64,000 bases of DNA from Haloarcula pellucida (GCF_014647235.1 NZ_BMOU01000001.1:186001-250000); one strand, 5' to 3'; shown: positions 17,601 to 26,254, numbered from the stretch's first letter. Numbers and translations: made by a program. The notes: generated by a model from the sequence alone, not told the origin.

Positions 17601-19210
17601 GCCTCATCTCGCCGCCGCCGCTGCACGACATCTACTCCATCGAGGACCTGAAGCAACTCATCCACGACCTGAAGGCTTCGAACCCCGAGGCCGACATCAA
17701 CGTCAAGCTGGTCGCCGAGGACGGCATCGGCACCATCGCGGCCGGCGTCGCGAAGGCCAACGCCGACGTGGTCCACATCTCGGGACACGACGGCGGTACC
17801 GGGGCGTCGCCGAAGACGTCCATCAAGAACGCGGGTCTGCCGTGGGAACTCGGCGTCGCCGAGGCCAACCAGATGCTCCGCGCGACGGGGCTTCGCTCGC
17901 GCATCAAGATCACCACCGACGGCGGCATGAAGACGGGCCGCGACGTGGCCGTCGCCGCCCTGCTGGGTGCCGAGGGGTACACCTTCGGGACCGCCTCGAT
18001 GGTCACCTCTGGCTGTGTGATGGCCCGGCAGTGTCACGAGAACACCTGTCCGGTCGGCATCGCCACGCAGAACGAGAACCTGCGGAGCCGGTTCCCCGGC
18101 GAACCACAGCACGTCATCAACTACATGACGTTCGTCGCCCAGGAACTGCGCGAGATAATGGCCGAACTCGGCTTCGAGACGATCGACGAGATGATCGGCC
18201 GCGCGGGCGTCCTCGACCAGCGCGACGACGTCACGCAACCGAAGGCGAAGAAACTCGACCTCTCCTCGGTCATCGCCGAACCGGCCGACAACGACGGCCG
18301 GTACAAACAGCGCGAACAGGACCACGAGGTCGACGAGCAACTCGACTGGGACCTGCTGGAGGCGGCCGAACCCGCCATCGAGAACGGCGAACCGGTCGCC
18401 ATCGACACGAGCATCGACAACGTCAACCGCGCGGTCGGTGCGACGCTGTCGAACCGCATCTGCCGGGCACACGGCGGCGACGGCCTGCCCGACGACACTA
18501 TCCGGGTCGACTTCGACGGCACGGCGGGCCAGTCCTTCGGCGCGTTCCTCGCACAGGGCGTGACGATGGAACTGACCGGCACGGCCAACGACTACGTCGG
18601 CAAGGGCCTCTCCGGCGGGAAACTCATCGTCAACACGCCCGAGGCAGCGCCCTACGAGGCCAGCGACAACATCGTCATCGGCAACGTCGCCCTCTACGGC
18701 GCGACCCAGGGCGAGGTGTACATCAACGGCATGGCCGGCGAGCGCTTCGGCGTCCGCAACTCCGGCATCAAGGGCGTCGTCGAGGGCGTCGGCGACCACG
18801 GCTGTGAGTACATGACCGGTGGCGCCATCGTCGTCCTCGGGGAGACGGGCAAGAACTTCGCGGCCGGGATGTCCGGCGGCGTCGCCTACGTCTACGACCC
18901 CGATGGGTCCTTCGCCGAACAGGCCAACACCGGCATGGTCTCCATCCGCGAGACGCTGGAGGCGAAAGACCGCCAGATGATCACTCGCCTCGTCGAGAAC
19001 CACGCGGCCTACACCGACTCGGACCGCGCGAACGAACTGCTAGCGGACTGGGACGCCGAACTCGACAACTTCACCATGGTGATGCCCGACGCCTACGCGG
19101 AGGTCATCTCCGACCGCGAACGCGACGACGTGCGCAACGAACCGCCGGCCGCCGCGACGCCCGCGGCCGAGGCCGGCGAGGCCGACTTCGCGGCCTCCTC
19201 TGACGACTGA
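14645..19210 (+). CDS. gltB: Glutamate synthase, large (alpha) subunit
   Basis: 1521 aa, full length. The N-terminal class II glutamine amidotransferase begins at the nucleophile Cys in SNCGVGVVMDL after a short propeptide; then the central domain, the FMN-binding synthase domain (LISPPPLHDIYSIEDL, GHDGGTGASP), the 3Fe-4S cysteine cluster CVMARQCHENTCPVG, and the C-terminal GXGXG beta-helix. It makes two glutamates from glutamine and 2-oxoglutarate, closing the GS-GOGAT ammonia assimilation route. No small (beta) subunit gene is adjacent, so a ferredoxin or other donor is likely. An alternative start at 14657 (MVERHDS) is possible. Confidence 0.97.
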   Translation: MRAHMVERHDSDQSASGAGLADPTDARSNCGVGVVMDLDGGSDHGTVSDGLDLLENLEHRGTTGAEQNTGDGAGIMLQIPHEFFAEELDADLPAPGEYAVGTLFLPKDDDEATGGLKDLVETELAGAGLDVLEWRTVPTDNGDIGATALESEPAVVQFVVTSTDGKTGEELDNQLYVARRVLENTVESEQPPGHERFYVVSLATDVVVYKGLLKAEQLPEYYPDLSDERFESTFAMVHARFSTNTLGAWHLAHPYRRIIHNGEFNTIQGNINWMRARETDIQSERFGDDVETIKPIIDDPNQSDTASVDNALELLLQGGRDLPHALRMLIPEAWRGEMNNVSGDRRDFYDYHASLVEPWDGPALVAATDGDRIGAVLDRNGLRPCRYDILSDNTLVMSSEAGALDHDASDIEERGRLQPGQCFLADPEEGRVIPDEEVFDDIADEKYGEWVAQEQVDIDDVADRADNTPRHEVDGLRSHQAMYGYTYDEVDHLIEPMAEKGKDPVGSMGDDTPLSVLSQFNRPLFTYFKQLFAQVTNPPLDYIREELVTSLESRLGFQRNLLDETQAHARQLVLDSPILTDAETKAIKDIDENGMSTKVVDITYEKGTDLREAVEDARAEADAAAEDHDIIVLSDKAAGEDRVPIPSLLAVGGIHHHLVRNGLRNHVGLVLESGDPRAVHHFATLIGYGAGAVNPYLAYETIEDLVAGPDGADLSDAIDAYITAVEDGLLKTMAKMGISTVESYQGAQIFEAVGLSSDFIAEYFEGTTCRTEGIGIEEIEEDLLQRHEVAWSEEEPEMPRQGEYEFRSNGIHHQWNPNTVGKIQQAVRMGDYDTYKEFAELVNDQNEQLQTLRGLLELDSDRESVPIEDVEPVEDIVTRFETAAMSLGSLSPEMHENNAIAMNRLGANANTGEGGEPPERFHTEKECTTKQVASGRFGVTSEYLAAADELQIKMAQGSKPGEGGHLPGKKVNEMIAHVRYATPGVGLISPPPLHDIYSIEDLKQLIHDLKASNPEADINVKLVAEDGIGTIAAGVAKANADVVHISGHDGGTGASPKTSIKNAGLPWELGVAEANQMLRATGLRSRIKITTDGGMKTGRDVAVAALLGAEGYTFGTASMVTSGCVMARQCHENTCPVGIATQNENLRSRFPGEPQHVINYMTFVAQELREIMAELGFETIDEMIGRAGVLDQRDDVTQPKAKKLDLSSVIAEPADNDGRYKQREQDHEVDEQLDWDLLEAAEPAIENGEPVAIDTSIDNVNRAVGATLSNRICRAHGGDGLPDDTIRVDFDGTAGQSFGAFLAQGVTMELTGTANDYVGKGLSGGKLIVNTPEAAPYEASDNIVIGNVALYGATQGEVYINGMAGERFGVRNSGIKGVVEGVGDHGCEYMTGGAIVVLGETGKNFAAGMSGGVAYVYDPDGSFAEQANTGMVSIRETLEAKDRQMITRLVENHAAYTDSDRANELLADWDAELDNFTMVMPDAYAEVISDRERDDVRNEPPAAATPAAEAGEADFAASSDD

Positions 19211-19399
19211 GGACCGGCGTCGCTTCGCTCGGTTTTCGAGACGTCTCGCTCGCTCTCCGCAGGACAAACAGCAGACGAGAACGGTTCTCCCGGCCGCTGC
19301 GAGGACGGCTACGTACCGTCACGCTGCGGACGACGCGCCACGCTCGTCTATCCGGGCCGAGAACGCAGGTCGGCTAACGGCCGCTTCGAAACCCGGCTG

Positions 19400-20185
19400 T
19401 TAGCTCACGACGACCAGATTGTCGACGACGTCGACGCCGGCCCGGTCGAAGACGGCCCGCATATCCTCGCCCAACGCGACGTCGGTGATGAACACGTCGA
19501 TGTCGTCGACGGTAGCGAACTCACGGAAACTCTGCTGGCCCAGTTTGCTCCCGTCAGCGACGAGGATGACGCGATGGCCGCCGTCGACCAGCAAGGACTT
19601 GATGCGGGCCTCGTCCTCGTTCGACACCGAGAGGCTCCCGTCCTGTTGGATGGCGTCGGTTTCGAGAAAGACGATGTCGAAGTTCGTCTTGCGCAGATAC
19701 GACTCGCCGCTCGGACCGACGAGGGCATCCGATGTCGGTCGGAGCGAGTCACCGACGACTTTCACCTCACCGCAGGCTTTCCGGAGTTCGAACGCGTTCT
19801 CCGGGGAGTTCGTCGCGACGAGGAGCGACACCGACTCCGGAAGCTCTCTCGCGACTTCCATCGTCGTCTGGCCGGTGTCGAAAAAGACGGCGTCGCCGTC
19901 GCTCAACTCTTCGACCGCCCGTTCGGCGATGGCACGTTTCCCGTTTGGGTTCTCGACGCTGTTCGTCACTCGGGTGTCCGTGACGTCCTCCCGTCCGTTC
20001 GTGGCAGGGAGCGCACCGCCGTGGAACCGCTCGATGAGACCGTCCTCGGCCAGCGACGCCAGGTCGCGTCGAATCGTCGCCCCCGAGACACCGAACGTCT
20101 CCGTGAGTTCCTCGACTGTGACCCTGTCACTGCTGTTTACTTTTCGAACTATCTCTTTTCGTCGTTCCTCGGGCAACATAGTCAC
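19400..20185 (-). CDS. DeoR/GlpR-family transcription regulator
   Basis: 261 aa (or 259 from the ATG at 20179). The N-terminal DeoR-type helix-turn-helix runs ~5-60 (LPEERRKEIVRKVNSSDRV, VSGATIRRDLASLAEDGLI). The C-terminal DeoRC sensor domain has the sugar-phosphate-binding-like elements FFDTGQTT and LVATNSPENA. Proteins of this family respond to phosphorylated sugars and often repress sugar catabolic genes. It lies downstream of the ABC sugar transporter genes on the same strand with its own TATA (GATTATAAAC, near 20250-20259). Likely controls that transporter or linked sugar metabolism. Confidence 0.88.
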   Translation of the reverse strand: MTMLPEERRKEIVRKVNSSDRVTVEELTETFGVSGATIRRDLASLAEDGLIERFHGGALPATNGREDVTDTRVTNSVENPNGKRAIAERAVEELSDGDAVFFDTGQTTMEVARELPESVSLLVATNSPENAFELRKACGEVKVVGDSLRPTSDALVGPSGESYLRKTNFDIVFLETDAIQQDGSLSVSNEDEARIKSLLVDGGHRVILVADGSKLGQQSFREFATVDDIDVFITDVALGEDMRAVFDRAGVDVVDNLVVVS

Positions 20186-20398
20186 GAGTTATTCCGTATC
20201 GAACGCGCCGGTTGTCGGTTCGTAGCTATAGTAGCGACGCGTATAGCCTTGTTTATAATCGACATTCTCGACACCGAGAGGCTCCACCGACGGAATCGGT
20301 ATATTCGGTCTTGCATACGTCTACGACGGACACCCTCGTCCGCCGCACGCCGTTATATTTACAGTCTGTGTCGTATTCATAAATATGCGTTCCTCATA

Positions 20399-20572
20399 TT
20401 ACTCGGTGAGGACCCCAAACAGCGTCGCGACGATCGTCCCAAGGCTGCTGACGATAGCGCCGCCGTGGACACCAGTCGCGTAGTCGTACACGGCGATAGC
20501 TGCCAGTATCCCGGCGATGCCGAACGCAGCCAGTGTAACGCGTGACAGGCTACGGGTGGTGTCTGGTCGCAT
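20399..20572 (-). CDS. 57-aa membrane protein coupled to the sugar ABC transporter
   Basis: ATG at 20572 lies two nucleotides past the stop of the ABC ATPase gene, and the frame ends with TAA at 20399. The protein MRPDTTRSLSRVTLAAFGIA... has two hydrophobic helices (about 12-28 and 35-53) separated by YDYATGVHGG. Tight spacing strongly suggests translational coupling with the importer. Small hydrophobic partners can modulate or stabilise transporters; that is inference. It is easily missed because of its length, but its start, spacing and composition fit a real gene. Confidence 0.7.
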   Translation of the reverse strand: MRPDTTRSLSRVTLAAFGIAGILAAIAVYDYATGVHGGAIVSSLGTIVATLFGVLTE

Positions 20573-20574
20573 CG

Positions 20575-21705
20575 TCAGGCGGTCAGTTTCTGCTCGGACT
20601 TCGACTCGTAGGTCAGGGACTCCCCGGTCTGGGGGTCGAAGTACTGGAGCGAGTCGCGGTCGAATCTGAGGTTGACGCTGTCGCCCATCTGGACCGTCGT
20701 GTCCGGGTCGACGGCGGCCTTGATGGTCTGGCCGGTGTCGAGGTCGAGTTCGAGGACCGTCTTCTCGCCCTGCGGTTCGACGACCTGTACGGTGGCGGGG
20801 TGGACGTTCGCGGCGATGCCGTCCTGATTGAGCGAGATGTTCTCGGGGCGGATACCCAGCACGACCTGATCGTCCAGATACGCCTCCAGTTCGTCGGCGA
20901 ACTCGTCGGGGATATCGTGGGTGTCCGTCCCGATGTCGAGTTGTAGCTTCTCTGCGGAGTCGCGTTCGAGCGTCCCCTCGATGAAGTTCATGCTGGGGGA
21001 CCCGAGGAACCCGGCGACGAACATGTTGCGCGGGTTCGAATAGACGTGCGTGGGCGCGCCCACCTGCTGTATCTGCCCGTCGTCCATGACGGCTATCTGG
21101 TCGGCCAGCGTCATCGCTTCCACTTGGTCGTGGGTGACGTACACCGTCGTCGTCGATAGCTCCTCGTGGAGTTTGTTCAGTTCCGCGCGCATCTGCACGC
21201 GGAGCTTCGCGTCCAAGTTCGACAGCGGTTCGTCCATCAGGAACACTGCGGGGTCACGGACGATGGCTCGGCCGAGCGCGACGCGCTGTTGTTGGCCGCC
21301 GGAGAGCTCCGAGGGCTTGCGTTCGAGCAAGTCCTGTATCTGCAGGAGCTCTGCGGCTTCGGTGACCCGTTCCGTGATGACGTCCTCGGGCGTGTCGTGC
21401 TGTTCCAGCCCGAAGCGCATGTTCTCGCGGACGGTCTTGTGGGGGTACAGCGCGTAGTTCTGGAACACCATCGCGATGTCACGTTCGTACGCGCGCCGGT
21501 CGTTGACCACTTCGTCGCCGATGCTAATCTCGCCGTCCGTGGCGCGTTCGAGGCCGGCGATGAGGCGCAGCGTCGTCGTCTTCCCACAGCCGGAGGGGCC
21601 GACGAAGACGGTGAAGCTCTCGTCGGGGATGTCCAGCGAGATGCCGTCGACTGCGGTGACGTCGTCGAATTCCTTTACGAGGTCGTTGAGTTCTACGTGT
21701 GCCAT
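20575..21705 (-). CDS. Sugar ABC transporter ATP-binding protein (MalK/UgpC type)
   Basis: 376 aa. Walker A GPSGCGKTT (~36-44), Q-loop VFQNYALYPH, signature LSGGQQQR, Walker B VFLMDEPLSNLD, H-loop YVTHD, and a C-terminal OB-like regulatory domain (TOBE, from ~240) typical of MalK/UgpC ATPases. It powers import of a sugar or sugar derivative together with the two permeases and binding protein encoded just upstream. Only 6 nt separate it from the preceding permease gene, so the cluster is one operon. Confidence 0.95.
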   Translation of the reverse strand: MAHVELNDLVKEFDDVTAVDGISLDIPDESFTVFVGPSGCGKTTTLRLIAGLERATDGEISIGDEVVNDRRAYERDIAMVFQNYALYPHKTVRENMRFGLEQHDTPEDVITERVTEAAELLQIQDLLERKPSELSGGQQQRVALGRAIVRDPAVFLMDEPLSNLDAKLRVQMRAELNKLHEELSTTTVYVTHDQVEAMTLADQIAVMDDGQIQQVGAPTHVYSNPRNMFVAGFLGSPSMNFIEGTLERDSAEKLQLDIGTDTHDIPDEFADELEAYLDDQVVLGIRPENISLNQDGIAANVHPATVQVVEPQGEKTVLELDLDTGQTIKAAVDPDTTVQMGDSVNLRFDRDSLQYFDPQTGESLTYESKSEQKLTA

Positions 21706-21711
21706 TGTTGG

Positions 21712-22632
21712 TTACTCCTTGACAGCTCCTTGGGTCAGTCCGCTCACGATGTACTGCTGGAAGAACAGGCCGAACAGGATGCCGGGCAGGGCCGCGATCA
21801 TCCCGCCTGCGGCGAGGTGTGCCCAGTCGACGAAGTCGTCCGCGACGAACAGCGAGACGGCGATGGGCAGGGTCTGTGCTTGTTCCGAAGACGTGAGAAC
21901 GAGTGCGAAGACGAACTCGTTCCACGAGAAGATAAAGGCGAGAATCGCCGTCGCGGCGATGCCGGGTTTCGCCATCGGCAGGATGATCTTGACGAACCCT
22001 TCCCAGCGCGAACAGCCGTCGATACGGGCCTGTTCGTCCAGCGACTCGGGGACGCCGTCGAAGTAGTTCTTCATTATCCAGACGGCGAACGGGAGGTTGA
22101 AGAACGTGTACGTGAGTATCAGCGCGATGCGCGTGTCGTACAGACTCCCGGTCAGGCCGCCGACGAGCGGCGGGTTCGACATGATGCTGAAGAACGGCAC
22201 GATGAGCGCGATGGGCGGAATCATGCGTGCGCCGACGATGGAGAGCAACAGCGTCTTGTTGCCCACGAAGTCGTACCGGGAGAACGAGTAGCCGGTGACC
22301 GTCCCGAGCGTGACACAGATGATGGTGGTGGTGCTCGCGACGATGAGGCTGTTCAGCGTGTACAGTTCGAACGGCCGGTTCTGGAATATCTCGACGTAGT
22401 TGCTGACCGTCGGCTGGGTCGGGACGAAGGATATCGGGATGTCCAGCACCGCCGACGTCGGTTTGATGCTCGTGATGAAGATGAAGTAGATGGGGAACCA
22501 GATGACGAAGACGTACAGCCCCAGCAGTGCGTACGCGACGAGGCGCTCGCGGACGACGTGGGACCACTCGTTTTCGGTGTCCAGTCCCAGTGCCGCTATC
22601 AGTTGGCCGAGAGTGGATTGTTTCGTGCTCAT
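21712..22632 (-). CDS. Carbohydrate ABC transporter permease (MalG type)
   Basis: 306 aa with six or seven membrane helices and the CUT1-family EAA loop ESLDEQARIDGCSRWEGFVKI followed by ILPMAKPGI near residue 210, where it docks on the ATPase. The N-terminal cytoplasmic stretch and first helix (LLGLYVFVIWFPIYFIF) match MalG-like permeases. It follows the MalF-type gene by 2 nt. Confidence 0.94.
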   Translation of the reverse strand: MSTKQSTLGQLIAALGLDTENEWSHVVRERLVAYALLGLYVFVIWFPIYFIFITSIKPTSAVLDIPISFVPTQPTVSNYVEIFQNRPFELYTLNSLIVASTTTIICVTLGTVTGYSFSRYDFVGNKTLLLSIVGARMIPPIALIVPFFSIMSNPPLVGGLTGSLYDTRIALILTYTFFNLPFAVWIMKNYFDGVPESLDEQARIDGCSRWEGFVKIILPMAKPGIAATAILAFIFSWNEFVFALVLTSSEQAQTLPIAVSLFVADDFVDWAHLAAGGMIAALPGILFGLFFQQYIVSGLTQGAVKE

Positions 22633-22634
22633 TG

Positions 22635-23564
22635 TTAGTAGGGTGACTCACCGAAGACTTTGTACAGCAGTGCCACGATCATGAACGTGACCGCGAGCAG
22701 GACGACACCGAGTGCTGCACCCTCTCCGGGGCGGTTGAATACCTGTGCGGTGCGGTAGAGCCAGGAGGCCCAGACTTCCGTCGACTTCCCCGGGCCGCCC
22801 TGGGTCATGACCCAGACGAGGTCGAGCGCGCGGATGTCGAAGATGATTCGGATGGTCAGGGCAACGAGGATAGACGGCTTCAGGAACGGATACGTGACGT
22901 TCACGAAGCGCGATATCTTCCCGGCGCCGTCGACTTCGGCGGCGTCGTACAACTGCTCTGGGACGTTCTGGAGCCCCGCGAGCAGGATGATGATGATAAA
23001 GGGCGTGAACACCCAGATGTCCGCGATGACGAGCGCCATCATCGACAGCGTCCCGTCCGAGAAGAACGCGATTTTGCTGGACAGGAGGCCGGATTGGGTG
23101 AGTATCCCGTTGATGGCGCCGTACTCCGAATTGAACATCCAGCGCCACATCAGCCCGCTCATCACGTAGGGGAGAATCCACGGGACGATGACGGCGGTCC
23201 TGAACCACCCGCGTCCCTTGAGGTCTTTGTCGAGAAGGAGCGCGATGCCCAGTCCCAGCGCGAACGAGATACTCACGCTCAGCCCGACGTAGACGAACGT
23301 GTGCCAGGTAATCGAAACGAAGTCCGGTGCGAGGCCGAGGAACGTCCCGCTGCCCCCCTCGGCGAAGATGAGTCGTTTGAAGTTCCGAAGGCCGACGAAC
23401 TCTTTTTGACTGGTTATCGGATTCGTCCAGAAGACGCTGCTCCAGAGTAACTTCAGGGTCGGGTAGACGATGATGCCGGCTATCCAGAGCATCGTCGGGC
23501 CGACCGTCAAGGGGACGAACAGCCGGTCGAGTTTGCGTCGCAGTGATTGTTTTTCTGTCGACAT
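22635..23564 (-). CDS. Carbohydrate ABC transporter permease (MalF type)
   Basis: 309 aa, six predicted helices, with the EAA loop at ~215-235 (PEQLYDAAEVDGAGKI, then PFLKPSI). It forms the membrane pore with the MalG-type subunit. It lies 50 nt downstream of the solute-binding protein gene, in the usual CUT1 order: binding protein, MalF, MalG, ATPase. Confidence 0.94.
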   Translation of the reverse strand: MSTEKQSLRRKLDRLFVPLTVGPTMLWIAGIIVYPTLKLLWSSVFWTNPITSQKEFVGLRNFKRLIFAEGGSGTFLGLAPDFVSITWHTFVYVGLSVSISFALGLGIALLLDKDLKGRGWFRTAVIVPWILPYVMSGLMWRWMFNSEYGAINGILTQSGLLSSKIAFFSDGTLSMMALVIADIWVFTPFIIIILLAGLQNVPEQLYDAAEVDGAGKISRFVNVTYPFLKPSILVALTIRIIFDIRALDLVWVMTQGGPGKSTEVWASWLYRTAQVFNRPGEGAALGVVLLAVTFMIVALLYKVFGESPY

Positions 23565-23614
23565 GTGGTAAGGGTCGCTGTGTGATTAGTTGGCGATTCT
23601 GTGACGGGTCCCGA

Positions 23615-24937
23615 TCAGAGCAACCCGATGTCCTGATACAGCCGCTCGATGTTGCTCTGTGCCGTCTCGAGAGCCTTCTGTGGGTCCTTGTCGCCCAGAA
23701 GCGCGGGCGTGATCTGTTCGGCGAGGTAGTCGTCGACCTGTGGTTGGGCGAGATACGTCTCGCTCTTTGCGTGTTCGAGGTTGAACTTCATGTCCTCGAG
23801 CAGCCACGACGGGTACTGGCTCTGGATCTCCTCGGAGTCGTACACCGACGGGATGACCGCGGGGTTGCCCTCCACCTTCATGTTCGTCTTCGACGACTTC
23901 GTCGTCGTCATGAACTGAGCGAACTTCTTGGCAGCCCGTTTTTTCTCGGAGAACGCCGAGACGCTGATACCGTTCGTGTCCTGGAACGTCGCACGGGAGT
24001 CGGGACCTTTCGGGGGTTTCGCACTGGCGAGACGGTCCTTGCCCCACCCGTCGGCGTCGAGTGCACGTGCGCCCAGCGGCGTCCACGACTCCACGGAGGC
24101 TAGCTGGCCGGCGATGAACGTGTCGCCAGCGCCACCCTCGCCCATACTGGAGATGCCATCGGGAATCAGGTCCTGCGTGCGGAGTTTCGTGAAGAAATCC
24201 ATGACGTCCATCCCCCCGTCGACGAAGACGGGCTCGTTGCTATCGTTGAACAGCTGGCCACCCGCCTGGTAGAGGAATTGCTTGAACGTGAACACGCTCT
24301 TGTTCGACCAGGTAAACGCGAAGGGCGACGTGTTCTCGGTCTTCAACTGCTGGCCCTTCGAGACGACTTCGTCCCACGTCTGCGGAGCCTCACTGACGCC
24401 CTGCTCCTCGAAGTGCGTCTGGTCGTAGAGGTACGTCCCCCACTTGCCGAACTCGGGGGCCATGTACGTCTTCCCGTCCAGCGTGACGAGGTTCTGGAGG
24501 TTCTTCGGGAAGTTCGACATGTGGCTGTCGCCCAGTTCGAGCGGTTCGAGCCAGTCGGAGGCGACGAAGTCCGCCAGCCACCACGTCGGGCCGTTGAAGG
24601 CGTCGACCGTCGCGTCCTTGTTCCGCCAGATGGTGGTGAGGCTGGTCTTTAGGTTGTTCCACGGCACCTCGTTGACTTCGACGGAGATGCCCGTCTCGTC
24701 CTCGAATCGCTCGATGTTCGCCTCCGTCCCGGGGTCGTACTTGAGGCTCCCGGCGTTGTAGAAGACGATACTGTCGGCCATTGACTCCGTGCCGGTCCCC
24801 GTGGTCTCGCCGGACCCGTCGGACCCGCTCTCGCCGTCCGAACTACCGTTCCCGCCACACCCCGCGAGTGCGACCGTGCCGATAGCGCCTGCTCCTTTGA
24901 TGAACCGTCGTCGAGTTCGCTTGGATTGTCGCTGCAT
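23615..24937 (-). CDS. Sugar ABC transporter solute-binding lipoprotein
   Basis: 440 aa from ATG at 24937, chosen because the TATA box sits ~28 nt upstream; a start five codons earlier is also open. The N-terminus has a Tat motif and lipobox (TRRRFIKGAGA, then LAGC), followed by a Gly/Ser/Glu-rich linker typical of haloarchaeal lipoproteins. The rest is a type I extracellular solute-binding protein of the maltose/sugar class (IVFYNAGSLKYDPGTEANIERFEDETG, FMTTTKSSK). It captures the substrate outside the membrane. First gene of the operon; ligand not predictable, oligosaccharides such as beta-glucosides being plausible from the GH3 gene nearby. Confidence 0.93.
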   Translation of the reverse strand: MQRQSKRTRRRFIKGAGAIGTVALAGCGGNGSSDGESGSDGSGETTGTGTESMADSIVFYNAGSLKYDPGTEANIERFEDETGISVEVNEVPWNNLKTSLTTIWRNKDATVDAFNGPTWWLADFVASDWLEPLELGDSHMSNFPKNLQNLVTLDGKTYMAPEFGKWGTYLYDQTHFEEQGVSEAPQTWDEVVSKGQQLKTENTSPFAFTWSNKSVFTFKQFLYQAGGQLFNDSNEPVFVDGGMDVMDFFTKLRTQDLIPDGISSMGEGGAGDTFIAGQLASVESWTPLGARALDADGWGKDRLASAKPPKGPDSRATFQDTNGISVSAFSEKKRAAKKFAQFMTTTKSSKTNMKVEGNPAVIPSVYDSEEIQSQYPSWLLEDMKFNLEHAKSETYLAQPQVDDYLAEQITPALLGDKDPQKALETAQSNIERLYQDIGLL

Positions 24938-24960
24938 GCAAATGAACACCATTTGGGCAT

Positions 24961-24997
24961 GGTTAATAAATTATGTGGGTTATTATTCACACATAAT
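24961..24997 (-). promoter_or_regulatory. Promoter and putative operator of the sugar ABC operon
   Basis: On the minus strand ATTTATTAACC (24961-24971) is a TATA box ~28 nt upstream of the binding-protein ATG, implying a leaderless mRNA. A perfect 8-bp inverted repeat, ATTATGTG (24970-24977) and CACATAAT (24990-24997), overlaps its upstream edge and the BRE zone, where a bound protein would block or recruit TBP/TFB. The rest of the 330-bp divergent gap (24938-25267) holds the second dyad listed separately and a further AT-rich box, and no gene. Confidence 0.55.
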
Positions 24998-25120
24998 CAC
25001 TACGAGGTATTACGTAACGCGTATCAAAAACTCCCCAAGATGCCGTAATTCGGGTCAGAAACGCATATATTGGCAATTTGTGTGACGAGGCACCTCGGCG
25101 GCGACTGCTGAGGGGCGTGA

Positions 25121-25139
25121 GCGATATCGTGCATATCGC
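25121..25139. promoter_or_regulatory. Dyad-symmetric element GCGATAT-n5-ATATCGC
   Basis: A perfect 7-bp inverted repeat with a 5-nt centre lies in the divergent region between the sugar ABC operon and the epimerase gene. Size and symmetry fit a dimeric regulator binding site. Which regulator uses it is unknown. Confidence 0.35.
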
Positions 25140-25267
25140 GTGAACGGGTGAGCAAAATGTGCACGACTCGTCGCGTCGGTCGCCGACGGCGGTCGCGCTC
25201 GGTTCGGGGCAGCGGGACGTCCGACTGTCACCCAACTCGTTTTGACGCCGCCGCTCCATACGCCGGT

Positions 25268-26254
25268 ATGGACGACGTACTCGTCATCGGCGGGACGCGC
25301 TTCATCGGTCGCCACACCGTCGCGGAGTTCCGCGACGCCGACTACGACGTGACGATGTTCAACCGGGGGACGCGGGAGAACCCCTTCGCCGACGACGAGT
25401 CCGTGACTCACTTCGAGGGCAACCGCCGCGACAGGGCGACGCTCGAAGCGGCCTCCGACGCCGTGGACCCAGACGTGGTCGTCGACTGCGTGGCCTACTT
25501 CCCGGCAGACGTCCGGGCCGCGACGGACATCTTCGCCGACGCCGACGCGTACGTCTACGTCTCCAGCGGAGCGGCTTACGGCGAGGAGCGAGTCCCGAAA
25601 CGCGAGGACGATACGGCGCTCGAACCGTGTTCCGAGGAGCAGGCCACGACCGACAGCGCCGAGACCTACGGGCCGCGGAAAGCCGAGGGCGACAGGGCGG
25701 TGTTCGCGGCCGCCGAGGCGGGTGTCCGCGCGATGAGCGTCCGGCCGACCGTCGTCTACGGCCCCCACGATTACACCGAACGGTTCGCCTACTGGGTGGA
25801 CCGGGTGGACGTAGCGGACCGCATCGCCGTCCCGGGCGACGGTCTGAGCCTCTGGCAGATGGCCTACGTCGAGGACGTCGCGAGTGCGCTCCGTATCGTC
25901 GCCGAGAACGGTGCGGCCGGCGAGGCCTACAACGTCGGTGACGAACACGCACCCATGCTGGGGCAGTGGATAGACCTGCTGGCAGAGACCTGTGAGGCGG
26001 GCGTCGAGACTGTCGGGGCCACCGCGCGCGACCTGGCGCGCAACGGCCTCGAACCACAGGATTTCCCCATGTACCGGAGTTCGCCACACGTACTGGAGAC
26101 GGCGAAACTCAGGGCGCTGGGCTGGTCGTCGACCCCGCAGCGACTCGCGCTCCAGCGAACGGTCGCGGAACACCGGGAGAACGAGCGAACCGGCCGTCAG
26201 TTCGGCCCGGACCGAGAGACGGAGATCGCGCTACTCGACGACCTCACCGAGTGA
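25268..26254 (+). CDS. NAD-dependent epimerase/dehydratase family protein
   Basis: 328 aa from ATG at 25268; the frame is open upstream but without coding character. The Rossmann motif GGTRFIGRHT is at residues ~8-17, like extended-SDR proteins where G-x-x-x-x-x-G replaces the classical GxxGxxG. The expected catalytic pair appears as YVSSGAAYGE and ETYGPRKAEGD (Tyr...Lys). A substrate-binding C-terminal half follows (VVYGPHDYTERFAYW). It probably modifies a nucleotide sugar or related compound. Placed divergent from the sugar transporter, so a role in sugar metabolism is plausible but not shown. Confidence 0.85.
   Translation: MDDVLVIGGTRFIGRHTVAEFRDADYDVTMFNRGTRENPFADDESVTHFEGNRRDRATLEAASDAVDPDVVVDCVAYFPADVRAATDIFADADAYVYVSSGAAYGEERVPKREDDTALEPCSEEQATTDSAETYGPRKAEGDRAVFAAAEAGVRAMSVRPTVVYGPHDYTERFAYWVDRVDVADRIAVPGDGLSLWQMAYVEDVASALRIVAENGAAGEAYNVGDEHAPMLGQWIDLLAETCEAGVETVGATARDLARNGLEPQDFPMYRSSPHVLETAKLRALGWSSTPQRLALQRTVAEHRENERTGRQFGPDRETEIALLDDLTE

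Noticed and set aside
14645-19003. A very long antisense frame (about 1235 codons) opposite gltB
   Set aside because: It is a shadow caused by codon bias in a high-GC genome; the plus strand encodes every GltB motif and the antisense frame shows no domain.
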